This document shows, in pieces, positions 47,641-55,727 of a stretch of 64,000 nt of DNA (position 1 is the first letter of the stretch; every line of letters begins with the position of its first letter). Below the pieces are notes generated by a model. That model was not told the origin of the DNA, made no database searches, and saw nothing but the letters and a program-made list of their open reading frames with translations. The stretch is from Paenibacillus psychroresistens (GTDB taxonomy: Bacteria > Bacillota > Bacilli > Paenibacillales > NBRC-103111), in contig NZ_CP034235.1 in assembly GCF_009728935.1 (NCBI RefSeq), forward strand, positions 1,377,501-1,441,500. Reading direction: 5' to 3'. The position numbers and the translations under genes are program-made.

Positions 47641-47871
47641 ATGGAGTTTGCAGAAAAACTGAAAGAGCTTCGCCAGCTCAAAGGGATGACTTTACGTAAG
47701 CTAAGCGAAAAAGCCTGTGTAAGCTATTCCATCATGAATGCTATTGAAAATGGTAAGTTTCAGCCTACTAAAGAGGTTGTTGTATCAATTGCATATGCCT
47801 TAAAGCATGATGACGTTAAGGCTTTACTACTCTTATCTGGTAATAAAGCTGATGATATGGAGAATAACTGA
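47641..47871 (+). CDS. XRE-family transcriptional regulator, 76 residues
   Basis: A compact lambda-Cro/C1 helix-turn-helix fills residues about 5-60 (LKELRQLKGMTLRKLSEKAC, then VSYSIMNAIENGKFQPT). There is no effector domain, as in short phage- or element-type repressors. It is divergent from the 105-residue gene and lies upstream of the variant tRNA-Arg. Confidence 0.9.
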   Translation: MEFAEKLKELRQLKGMTLRKLSEKACVSYSIMNAIENGKFQPTKEVVVSIAYALKHDDVKALLLLSGNKADDMENN

Positions 47872-47927
47872 TTGCATGAGTTAATAAGAAATGGTACTAT
47901 AGTTTATACCTCAGGAATGAGCGACAT

Positions 47928-48004
47928 GGGCCCTTAGTTCAGCTGGATAGAATGTTTGACTTCGAATCAAAAGGTCGGGAGTTCGAATCTCTCAGGGCCC
48001 GCCA
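47928..48004 (+). tRNA. tRNA-Arg with TCG anticodon (variant copy)
   Basis: Full 77-nt cloverleaf with encoded CCA. It is identical to tRNA-Arg(ACG) at 2811-2887 except that anticodon base 34 is T instead of A. The flanks of the two genes are unrelated, so only the tRNA itself was copied or conserved. It is followed by its own terminator. Confidence 0.95.
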
Positions 48005-48019
48005 TAATTTATATTCAGG

Positions 48020-48049
48020 ACATCGCTAATGGCGGTGTTTTTTGTTGTC
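48020..48049 (+). terminator. terminator after tRNA-Arg(TCG); direct repeat copy 2
   Basis: Stem catcgc/ggcggtg-type (six pairs, 5-nt loop) followed by six T. The same 30-bp sequence, with two differences, occurs at 47209-47238. Confidence 0.85.
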
Positions 48050-48074
48050 GATAATTAGGATAGTTTTAATGGTA

Positions 48075-48138
48075 TTGACAAGGTTTTTGAAGCCGTATAT
48101 TATTTGAAGTGTATAATATTTTCATACGTTAAATATTA
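48075..48138 (+). promoter_or_regulatory. promoter and likely MarR operator
   Basis: TTGACA (48075-48080), 17-bp spacer, TATTAT (48098-48103). Just downstream lies an inverted repeat TAATATT-N11-AATATTA (48114-48138), a plausible autoregulatory site for the MarR-family gene that follows. Confidence 0.65.
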
Positions 48139-48168
48139 GATATTATAAATAAAAAGGAGCTGCTTTAT

Positions 48169-48597
48169 ATGGGGACCGAAAAAGAACTATTCGCTGAAAG
48201 ATTCCGGTCTGCCTTGCAAAATTTGAAAAAAAAGATGACACATGACTTTGCGAACCAATTCAATCATGGGTTAACGACACCTCAATTTTATATTTTATTT
48301 ATGATTCGAGAGAATGGCACCTGCAAGGTAACAGCTTTGGCTGAACAGATGGGTGTCAAACCAAGTGCGATCTCGGTCATGATCGACAAGATGGTTAATC
48401 AAGGCTATGTTATTCGTTTAGCGGATACTAGTGATCGTCGTGTTGTTTTACTGCAGATAACGGAAGCGGGTCTGCTAGTTGTTAAAGAGTTTGAGCAGCA
48501 AAGCAACGAGATGATAGGAAAGTACTTCGACAAGCTTAGTGTAGATGAGATTGAGAGTATGATTAAAACGTTTGAGAAGATGAATGGCACTATTTAA
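48169..48597 (+). CDS. MarR-family transcriptional regulator
   Basis: 142 residues with the winged-helix core (CKVTALAEQMGVKPSAISVMI, then DRRVVLLQITEAG). AAGGAG precedes the ATG. It lies 45 bp upstream of an MFS exporter gene in the same direction, the usual repressor-plus-pump arrangement, so it probably represses both in the absence of a toxic ligand. Confidence 0.93.
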   Translation: MGTEKELFAERFRSALQNLKKKMTHDFANQFNHGLTTPQFYILFMIRENGTCKVTALAEQMGVKPSAISVMIDKMVNQGYVIRLADTSDRRVVLLQITEAGLLVVKEFEQQSNEMIGKYFDKLSVDEIESMIKTFEKMNGTI

Positions 48598-48642
48598 ATA
48601 AAGCATATTTATATTACTGGTTATCATCAAGGAGGAAATTAG

Positions 48643-50121
48643 ATGAGTACAAAAGCAGCAGCACCCGAACAATCCGTGTCATTAAGATCGTTAATTGGCC
48701 CACTTATGGCAGTTATCATCGGAATGATCATGGTTATTCTAGACAGCACAGTCGTAAATGTCGCTATTCCTGGTCTGCAAGCAGATTTCAACAGTCCATT
48801 GACTACCATACAATGGACGATAACAGGTTACACGCTAGCTTTATCGGCTGTTATTCCGCTAGCTGGATGGATGAGCGATCGGTTTGGAGCAAAGCGAATT
48901 TTTCTGATTAGTATTGTTTTGTTTACGCTTGGTTCAGTGCTTTGTGCGCTAGCTCAAACAGCGGAACAGCTAATCATTTATCGCATTCTTCAAGGCATTG
49001 GCGGCGGTATGGTTAGTCCAATTGGGATGGCTATGGTTTTCCGATTGGCTCCTGCAGATAAAATGGGCTCCGTTATGGGCATGTTAGGTATTCCTATGCT
49101 GTTGGCACCTGCATTGGGCCCGGTATTATCGGGCTGGCTGGTGGAATATGTAACCTGGCAGTGGATTTTCTTAATCAATTTACCGATCGGTATTGCCGCT
49201 GTTATCGTAGGCATTCGGCTTTTGCCACAGGATATAATTAATAAGAAAGTGCCATCTTTGGATATATGGGGGATGTTATTAGCTCCTATAGCCTTCGCTA
49301 CCTTGGCATATGGAGTGACACAAGGCGGGGAAAGCTGGACGTCTAGACCTACAATAATTAGCTTAAGTATTGGAGCAGTTGCACTCATTCTGTTTATCAT
49401 TGTAGAGCTGCGGCACAAACAACCTTTGCTTGAGCTTCGAGCTTTTGGCTCATCCGATTTCACCAGAGGCGTCCTGATTTCATGGATTACTTTGATCGCT
49501 TTATTCGGTGCAATATTGTTGGTACCGATTTATCTGCAACAAATCATGGGGTATGGAGCTTTAAAAACAGGCTTAATTCTCCTGCCGCAAGCTCTTGCAT
49601 CCGCAGTTATGATGCCTATTGGCGGTAAGCTGTTCGATAAATTTGGCGCGCGCCCGGTTTCAATAATTGGAATGATTATTATTACCGCTGCATTATATAT
49701 GCTCTCACGTATTTCCCTAGATACAAGTATTGGCATGATCATCACATCGATTATTATGATGGGTGCGGGTATGGGATTATCGATGATGGCGATTAATACA
49801 CATGTGCTGCAATCCGTTCCGAAGAAGCTCGTTACTCGCGTGACACCACTAACAACTGCTGCTCAACAGGTTGTACTTTCTTTTGCAGTTGCAGGGCTGA
49901 CTGGTTATTTAACCTCACGAATTGTACATCATTCACTGTCCATAACCAATCTATCCGAAGCTTCTACGGCTGGTTATGGCGATACTTTCTTAGTGGCAAC
50001 AGCTATTGCTATCCTTGGAGGACTGCTCAGCTTTACCTTGCGAAAACCGAAGAAACAGCCGGAGGACGATGCGGACGGTGGCGATCAAAATCCTAATCCG
50101 GTTATGATGATGGGGCATTAA
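48643..50121 (+). CDS. MFS multidrug exporter, DHA2 (EmrB/LmrB) type
   Basis: 492 residues with about 14 membrane segments. Typical DHA2 blocks are present: LDSTVVNVAIPGLQADF in segment 1, GWMSDRFGAKRIF in loop 2-3, RILQGIGGG in segment 4 and GPVLSGWLVEY in segment 5. It is a drug:H+ antiporter in the cytoplasmic membrane. The hydrophilic tail is Asp/Asn/Met-rich. AAGGAGG stands ahead of the ATG. Confidence 0.93.
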   Translation: MSTKAAAPEQSVSLRSLIGPLMAVIIGMIMVILDSTVVNVAIPGLQADFNSPLTTIQWTITGYTLALSAVIPLAGWMSDRFGAKRIFLISIVLFTLGSVLCALAQTAEQLIIYRILQGIGGGMVSPIGMAMVFRLAPADKMGSVMGMLGIPMLLAPALGPVLSGWLVEYVTWQWIFLINLPIGIAAVIVGIRLLPQDIINKKVPSLDIWGMLLAPIAFATLAYGVTQGGESWTSRPTIISLSIGAVALILFIIVELRHKQPLLELRAFGSSDFTRGVLISWITLIALFGAILLVPIYLQQIMGYGALKTGLILLPQALASAVMMPIGGKLFDKFGARPVSIIGMIIITAALYMLSRISLDTSIGMIITSIIMMGAGMGLSMMAINTHVLQSVPKKLVTRVTPLTTAAQQVVLSFAVAGLTGYLTSRIVHHSLSITNLSEASTAGYGDTFLVATAIAILGGLLSFTLRKPKKQPEDDADGGDQNPNPVMMMGH

Positions 50122-50159
50122 GTGTAGGATGAGCTTGTAAAAGGGGGATTTGGATTCAG

Positions 50160-51134
50160 ATGAATACTAAAATAGTACCGCAAATTTTGGAGACAACCTA
50201 CAAAGGAGTAGCCGCAATTTCGCTTGAAACGGAGCTCATGAAAGTTATAGTAGTGCCCGAAATCGGGGCCAAGATAGTTTCACTCTTCTATAAACCCACT
50301 CAGAAAGAATGGCTTTTAGATTCAGGTCAGCGCCCATTTCTTCCATTGGGAGTAGATGCATTATTTGAAAAAAGCGATATGAGTGGGTGGGATGAATGCT
50401 TCCCGACGATTGATGCCTGCAAGTATCCGCTTCAAGGAAAGCATTATGGCAATCTTTTACCAGACCATGGTGAGGTTTGGTCGTTACCGTGGCATGCAGC
50501 CATTGAGCCTGAGAGTCTGAATCTTAAGGTAAAAGGAAGCTGTCTGCCGTATGTTTTTCAACGAAAAATGTCCTTTATTGCTGACGGCGTAATGCGATTA
50601 GAGTACGAGGTTACGAATTTATCTGATGAGGATTTAGCTATGATGTGGACGGCACACCCGCAATTCATTGCTACGTCAGATATGGCAATACACTTGCCTG
50701 AAGCAATTAAACAAATGATCTGTGTACATGGCGGCAATAGCTTAGTGGCTAATGAGACCGTCTATAATTGGCCAATTGCATCCGTATCTGGTCAAGATAA
50801 ACATTTGGATACAATGGATTTTGGCGTGGAGCAGGATAGCCGGAAATTATATTATGCAGGTGAGGTTCCTGAAGGCTGGTCGGGGTTGAGCTGCAGTAAA
50901 TCAGCGGATTATTTGCTATTCCAGGTTTCTCAAGAGCAGGTCCCTTATCTAGGTATCTGGGTGGATGAGAAGCATTATAATGACCGAATTACCTGTGCTT
51001 TGGAGCCAAGCTCTGGTTATTATGACAGTCTGGCAGCGGCAGTAGCGAACGGTAAATCCGCGCTGGTTCTTGCGGGGAAGACGTTGACTTGGCAATTAGA
51101 CGTTAGCTTGGGAAATGGGGATTTTCCTATTTAG
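50160..51134 (+). CDS. aldose 1-epimerase (mutarotase)-like protein
   Basis: 324 residues of the galactose-mutarotase-like beta-sandwich superfamily (VVPEIGAKIVSLFYKPT; GWDECFPTIDACKYP; LPDHGEVWSLPW; MWTAHPQFIA; LGIWVDEKHYNDR). The conserved His and Glu/Asp positions of the superfamily are partly visible. It probably interconverts anomers of the sugar used by the IclR-controlled operon downstream. It is followed after 41 bp by an IclR operator-like palindrome. Confidence 0.8.
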   Translation: MNTKIVPQILETTYKGVAAISLETELMKVIVVPEIGAKIVSLFYKPTQKEWLLDSGQRPFLPLGVDALFEKSDMSGWDECFPTIDACKYPLQGKHYGNLLPDHGEVWSLPWHAAIEPESLNLKVKGSCLPYVFQRKMSFIADGVMRLEYEVTNLSDEDLAMMWTAHPQFIATSDMAIHLPEAIKQMICVHGGNSLVANETVYNWPIASVSGQDKHLDTMDFGVEQDSRKLYYAGEVPEGWSGLSCSKSADYLLFQVSQEQVPYLGIWVDEKHYNDRITCALEPSSGYYDSLAAAVANGKSALVLAGKTLTWQLDVSLGNGDFPI

Positions 51135-51175
51135 CCTAAATAAGGTTGCATAAAAGGACCAATTGAAATAAACTA

Positions 51176-51193
51176 GGTTTATTATAATAAACC
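51176..51193. promoter_or_regulatory. IclR operator-like palindrome, copy 1
   Basis: GGTTTATTATAATAAACC, a perfect 18-bp palindrome 15 bp before the IclR start codon, identical to one upstream of the catabolic operon at 52117-52134. A site this close to the gene start suggests autorepression. Confidence 0.8.
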
Positions 51194-51208
51194 ATTTCAG
51201 GGGGTCTT

Positions 51209-51952
51209 ATGGAAAACAAATATTGGGTTCCAGCATTAGAAAAGGCCAATATCATTCTTCATGCGATTGCAGAAAAACCCTACAGCTTACGGCTTATAGA
51301 TTTATCCAAGCAGCTTAATATTAATAAAAGCTCGATGTATTCGTTATTGAATACACTGGAGCAGTTGAATTGGATTCGACGTGATAAAGCAGATACGTTT
51401 AGCTTAGGGCCTTCATTGGGTTCGCTTGCTGGAGGCTATTATAAAAGCAATGATCTCATTTCTAGCTTTCATTATGAAGCCGCTTTGACTAAGGTCATCT
51501 TCAATGAAACCATCCAGCTGGCAGAGCTGGTGGGTAATGAAGTGTTTTATTTAGCTAAGGAAGAAGTGCCTAGTCCTGTGAGATTGGCATCAGAGCCAGG
51601 TATGCGATTTCCTGCGCATTCAACTGCTCTGGGCAAGGTTCTGCTCTCGGATCTTGCAATCGACCAGTTAATTGAATTACTCCCAGATGAGCATTTTGTA
51701 CAAGCTACACCTCATACTATCCAAACGCGCCAAGCGCTTATTGCGGAGCTTTTAACTGTAGTCGAGTTGGGTTATGCAACAGATTTAGAGGAAGCCGTGC
51801 TAGGGTTCTGTTGTGCAGCTATAGCTATTGTTAAGCAAGGTAAAGTGGTCGCGGCAGTTAGCTGTTCAATGCCTAAGCATCATTGGGAGCTGAAAAAAGA
51901 TCAAGTGATCATAGAAATGAAGAAGCTCGCAGGAAGACTTTCATTGAGCTAA
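51209..51952 (+). CDS. IclR-family transcriptional regulator
   Basis: 247 residues. N-terminal winged helix (LRLIDLSKQLNINKSSMYSLL) and C-terminal IclR effector domain (MRFPAHSTALGKVLLSDL; YATDLEEAVLGFCCAAIAI). It likely binds the two palindromes at 51176 and 52117, controlling itself and the sugar-acid operon 52163-55727. The ligand is probably a pathway intermediate. Confidence 0.93.
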   Translation: MENKYWVPALEKANIILHAIAEKPYSLRLIDLSKQLNINKSSMYSLLNTLEQLNWIRRDKADTFSLGPSLGSLAGGYYKSNDLISSFHYEAALTKVIFNETIQLAELVGNEVFYLAKEEVPSPVRLASEPGMRFPAHSTALGKVLLSDLAIDQLIELLPDEHFVQATPHTIQTRQALIAELLTVVELGYATDLEEAVLGFCCAAIAIVKQGKVVAAVSCSMPKHHWELKKDQVIIEMKKLAGRLSLS

Positions 51953-51990
51953 TGATACAGAATAAACTGCATTATATTGCAATAAATTAG

Positions 51991-52038
51991 GGCCATTCAA
52001 AAAGTAGATTTTTCTATTTGATGATATGGCTTTTTTTA
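51991..52038 (+). terminator. terminator after IclR gene
   Basis: gccat/atggc outer stem with further internal AT pairing, followed by seven T. Confidence 0.8.
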
Positions 52039-52115
52039 TTTGAAGTGGGCAAGAGAGCTGGGATTAAGCAGTTGAAAAAAACGCACTCAAATGTTATTAT
52101 ATATTATATAAAACA

Positions 52116-52135
52116 TGGTTTATTATAATAAACCA
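52116..52135. promoter_or_regulatory. IclR operator-like palindrome, copy 2
   Basis: A 20-bp perfect palindrome containing the same 18-bp core as 51176-51193. It lies 28 bp before the first gene of the catabolic operon, where repressor binding would block transcription. Confidence 0.82.
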
Positions 52136-52162
52136 ATATTAATAAACACAGGAGGAATAAAG

Positions 52163-52936
52163 ATGAGATTAGCTGATAAAATTATCATCATTACAGGCTC
52201 TGGCTCTGGTATTGGCAGAAGCTCTGCATTGCTTTTTGCTAAAGAAGGAGCGACTGTTGTCGTTAATGATTTGCATGTAGAGAATGGCACGGAAACCGTA
52301 ACCCAAATAGAAGCAGCCGGAGGCACGGCGATTTTTATTAAAGCAGACGTGACGGAGCCTGAAGAGGTAAAAGCTTTGGTCGATCAGGTTATTGCTCAAT
52401 ATGGACGAATTGATGTGCTTTTCAATAATGCTGGAATTAGTAATGTCGGTGCATTGCATGAAGTTGAGCCTGAGGCATGGGATCGCGTGATGCGCGTTAA
52501 TACTCGTGGAGTTTTCTTACCGAGCAAATATGTGCTGCCTCATATGATGGAACGCAAAGCAGGGTCGATTATTAACATGTCCTCATGTGTGGCTGAAATC
52601 GGCCTGGCTAGACGTGCTGTTTATGCAGCATCCAAAGGTGCGATTCTAGCATTGACTAAAGCTATGCAGGTCGATTATGCTTCATATAATATTCGCGTTA
52701 ATGCTCTTCTGCCTGGCACAATTCTTACCCCTTTTGTCGAAAATTATTTGAAAACCTCTTACGATGATCCAATCGCAGCTATGGAATCTCTGAAAAAGCG
52801 TCAGCTGAGCGGAGACATGGGTACACCTGAGGATGTAGCGTTCGCTGCATTATTCCTAGCATCAGATGAATCAAGATTTGTGATGGGCTCACCTTTTTAT
52901 ATCGATGGCGGAGCTACTTTTGGCAAAAATGCTTAA
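52163..52936 (+). CDS. short-chain dehydrogenase/reductase, first gene of sugar-acid operon
   Basis: 257 residues. Classical SDR: cofactor motif TGSGSGIG, NNAG, catalytic Ser, YAASKG, and C-terminal YIDGG. Asp in VVNDLH after beta-2 suggests a preference for NAD. It resembles enzymes oxidising deoxy- or ketodeoxy-sugar acids, as expected beside an FAH-family hydrolase and a UxuA-like dehydratase. The start ATG 52163 has AGGAGGAA seven bases upstream; the frame upstream includes the operator and is unlikely to be translated. Confidence 0.9.
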   Translation: MRLADKIIIITGSGSGIGRSSALLFAKEGATVVVNDLHVENGTETVTQIEAAGGTAIFIKADVTEPEEVKALVDQVIAQYGRIDVLFNNAGISNVGALHEVEPEAWDRVMRVNTRGVFLPSKYVLPHMMERKAGSIINMSSCVAEIGLARRAVYAASKGAILALTKAMQVDYASYNIRVNALLPGTILTPFVENYLKTSYDDPIAAMESLKKRQLSGDMGTPEDVAFAALFLASDESRFVMGSPFYIDGGATFGKNA

Positions 52937-52970
52937 TCAAACCTATTAATTTTCAGGAGGCAATTCAATA

Positions 52971-53876
52971 ATGAAATTAGTAACTTTTATTCAGAATGAT
53001 CAGTTCCGTTTAGGCGTTAAGTTAGACCAAGGGATTTTCGATGTTGCAGCGGCATTATCGGCTATACCATCTGGTGCAAGTATTCCTGTGTCCGTTCATG
53101 AAGTAATAGATGGCGGAACAGCAGCTGTTGAAGCACTTGATCAATATGTGAAGCTTGCCCTTGCTTCATCCGTAGATAAAGGCAGCTTTTTATTGGAAGA
53201 ATCAACATTAACGATTGGACCTTGTGTGACTCATCCTAACAAAATAATCTGCGTAGGACTAAATTATCGCCAGCATGCTATTGAAACTAACGCTGCGATT
53301 CCAGAATACCCAATTTTGTTCAATAAATTTAACAATACATTAACAGGCCATAACCATGAAGTGCCGCTTCCGAAGGTTTCACAAAAAGTCGATTATGAAG
53401 CTGAATTGGTTATCGTTATCGGAAAAACAGCTAAGTACATTGAAAAAGCAGATGCACTTTCCCATGTTTTTGGGTACTGCAATGTAAATGATTTATCAGC
53501 TCGTGATTTACAGCTTCGTACACAGCAATGGCTGTTGGGTAAATCATGTGATAAATTCTCACCACTTGGTCCTTACTTGGTTACAGCGGATGAGGTTGGC
53601 GATCCGAATAACCTGCAGATCAAATGTATCGTTAATGGTGATGTTCGCCAGAACTCGAATACAGCAGACATGATTTTCCATTGTGATGAGATTGTTACTT
53701 ATATTTCACAGCATATGACGCTTGTACCTGGTGATATTATCTTAACAGGCACTCCACAAGGAGTTGTTTTGGGCTATCCGGTTGATAAGCAAGTATGGTT
53801 GAAGGATGGCGACATCGTCACGATTGAAATTGAAAAATTAGGTTCTTTAACGAATACTATGGTTGCTGAAGTATAA
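52971..53876 (+). CDS. fumarylacetoacetate hydrolase (FAH) family protein
   Basis: 301 residues. An N-terminal cap is followed by the FAH core (KIICVGLNYRQHAIETNA; VDYEAELVIVIGKTAKYI with metal-binding Glu residues; GYCNVNDLSARDLQ; QWLLGKSCDKFSPLGPYL; TGTPQGV). Family members hydrolyse C-C bonds in beta-diketo acids, including 2,4-diketo-3-deoxy-fuconate or -rhamnonate in non-phosphorylative deoxyhexose pathways. With the flanking SDR genes and the dehydratase-like gene, that role is plausible but unproven. Confidence 0.88.
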   Translation: MKLVTFIQNDQFRLGVKLDQGIFDVAAALSAIPSGASIPVSVHEVIDGGTAAVEALDQYVKLALASSVDKGSFLLEESTLTIGPCVTHPNKIICVGLNYRQHAIETNAAIPEYPILFNKFNNTLTGHNHEVPLPKVSQKVDYEAELVIVIGKTAKYIEKADALSHVFGYCNVNDLSARDLQLRTQQWLLGKSCDKFSPLGPYLVTADEVGDPNNLQIKCIVNGDVRQNSNTADMIFHCDEIVTYISQHMTLVPGDIILTGTPQGVVLGYPVDKQVWLKDGDIVTIEIEKLGSLTNTMVAEV

Positions 53877-53897
53877 AATTATTTCAGTATTAGAATG

Positions 53898-53940
53898 CAG
53901 CATTAACACTTTTATCTAAGGGTGTTTGTGCTGCTTTTTT
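53898..53940 (+). terminator. intra-operon terminator-like hairpin
   Basis: gcagca/tgctgc with inner aacac/gtgtt, followed by six T, between the FAH and UxuA-like genes. It could lower expression of the last two genes, or the operon may have an additional promoter here. Confidence 0.75.
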
Positions 53941-53969
53941 ACAATCCACTTCATTTGGAGGTCGCTTAA

Positions 53970-54938
53970 TTGAAAATTGCAGAGGTATTAAACGCTTATC
54001 CCGATCGTTTATGGCAGGTTGCTAAGCAGGCAGGTGTCACGCACGTTGTATCGCGAATGCCTTTACATAAAGACGGTACGCCATCCGTAGATTATATGGA
54101 TCTCTTACATATGAAGAAACGTTATGAGGATTTTGGACTTAAGCTTGAGGTTTTTGAGCCAGGCTTGGAATGGCAAATACATAAAACACGATTAGGCATC
54201 GCAGGGCGAGAAGAAGAAATCGCGATGTTTAAAACCTTGATTCGCCATATGGGAACACTAGGGGTCCCAGTTCTTTGTTATAATTTTATGGCTGTATTCA
54301 ATTGGATTCGCACCTCGGTCTCTGTTCCAGAAAGAGGCGGAGCTTACGTAACAGGCTACGATCATTCCTTAATGAAGGATGCTCCTATTACAGATGCGGG
54401 AACGATTAGTGAGGATCAGCTGTGGGAGAATTTGCGTTATTTTATGAAAGAGGTTGTTCCAGTAGCAGAGCAGGCCAAGGTTAAATTAGCGCTGCATCCT
54501 TGTGATCCGCCACTTTCTCCTATACGTGGTATTGCGAGAATTATTACAAGTGCAGACGCTATGCAGCAAGCTATTGATCTCGTACCAAGTGAGTATAATG
54601 GCGTTACCTTCTGCCAAGGAACTTTTGCAACAGCAGGGGAGAATATACCTCAGACGATCGAGAGATTCGGTAAATCCGGCAAAATATTCTACATACACTT
54701 TCGTGACATCCGCGGAACGGCCGAGAGCTTTACAGAAACTTTTCATGATAACGGCCAAACGGATATGTTTGCAGCTATTCAAGCTTATAAAGCTGCTGGA
54801 TTTGATGGAGCTGTGCGTGTAGATCATGTTCCGACCATGGCAGGCGAGAGCAATCAAGACCCTGGTTATGAATCGATGGGCAGGCTTTATGCGCTGGGTT
54901 ACTTAAGAGGATTATTAGACGGGGCAGCTGCTAAATAA
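53970..54938 (+). CDS. short mannonate-dehydratase (UxuA)-like protein
   Basis: 322 residues, shorter than E. coli UxuA (about 394). TIM-barrel metal enzyme with family blocks: CYNFMAVFNWIRT, ALHPCDPPLSPIRGIARI, FCQGTFATAGENI, IHFRDIRGTAE and VRVDHVPTMAGE, giving the usual Cys, His and Asp metal ligands. The usual second Asp in HPDDPP is Cys here. The start is TTG with GGAGGT seven bases ahead. The operon lacks the other classical uronate genes, so it may dehydrate another aldonate (for example L-fuconate, L-rhamnonate or D-mannonate). Confidence 0.85.
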   Translation: MKIAEVLNAYPDRLWQVAKQAGVTHVVSRMPLHKDGTPSVDYMDLLHMKKRYEDFGLKLEVFEPGLEWQIHKTRLGIAGREEEIAMFKTLIRHMGTLGVPVLCYNFMAVFNWIRTSVSVPERGGAYVTGYDHSLMKDAPITDAGTISEDQLWENLRYFMKEVVPVAEQAKVKLALHPCDPPLSPIRGIARIITSADAMQQAIDLVPSEYNGVTFCQGTFATAGENIPQTIERFGKSGKIFYIHFRDIRGTAESFTETFHDNGQTDMFAAIQAYKAAGFDGAVRVDHVPTMAGESNQDPGYESMGRLYALGYLRGLLDGAAAK

Positions 54939-54962
54939 GCAAGTCTTAAGGAGGATTTAGTC

Positions 54963-55727
54963 ATGAGATTAAGCGGAGACGTCGCTATTATTACGGGAGC
55001 ATCTCGGTCAATTGGAGCAGCAATTGCTAAGTGTTATGCAGCTGAGGGAGCTAAGGTAGTTGTCAATTATCGAAGTAATCCTGAGCTTGCCGAGGAAGTA
55101 GTTGCAGAGATTATTGCAGCGGGTGGTGAAGCTTTTGCTTATAAGGCAAATGTAGCTGAAGAGCATGAGGTACAAGCTATGATAGACGAGACACTAAGAA
55201 GGTATGGCAGAATAGATATTCTAGTCAACAACGCCGGTATCGACCCCCGCAAAAAGTGGAATGAGATTACCGTTGCGGAATGGGACAATGTTATGGCTGT
55301 TAATGTTAGATCGCAGTTTATTTGTTCAAAAGCAGTATTTCCTGCAATGGAGCAGCAAGGGCGAGGTAAAATAATCAATGTCTCATCGGTTGTGTTCTGG
55401 AGTGGTCAAAAGAACTATGTGCATTATGTAGCTTCCAAAGGAGCCATTGTTGGCTTCACTCGAGGATTAGCTCGCGAGGTTGGTGAACAGAATATCACGG
55501 TTAATTGCATTACGCCAGGTGCAGTGATGACGGAAACGGAATTAGAAAAAGTCGGGACGATTGAAGATCAAGCTCAAGCGACTAGTTTTTTGGAGAAAGC
55601 GCAATGCTTTCCACGCAGGCAGCTAAGCAAGGATATTGAAGGTGCTTTTGTTTTTCTAGCGTCGCGGGATAGTGATTTTATTACCGGCCAAACCTTGAAT
55701 GTAGATGGCGGCTGGATGATGCATTAA
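54963..55727 (+). CDS. short-chain dehydrogenase/reductase, last gene of sugar-acid operon
   Basis: 254 residues. SDR motifs TGASRSIG, NNAG, YVASKG and NVDGG. VVNYRSN after beta-2 suggests NADP preference. It is the second SDR of the operon; one may oxidise the sugar to its lactone and the other the ketodeoxy acid. GGAGG precedes the ATG. Its stop codon abuts the stop of the convergent IclR gene without a gap. Confidence 0.9.
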   Translation: MRLSGDVAIITGASRSIGAAIAKCYAAEGAKVVVNYRSNPELAEEVVAEIIAAGGEAFAYKANVAEEHEVQAMIDETLRRYGRIDILVNNAGIDPRKKWNEITVAEWDNVMAVNVRSQFICSKAVFPAMEQQGRGKIINVSSVVFWSGQKNYVHYVASKGAIVGFTRGLAREVGEQNITVNCITPGAVMTETELEKVGTIEDQAQATSFLEKAQCFPRRQLSKDIEGAFVFLASRDSDFITGQTLNVDGGWMMH

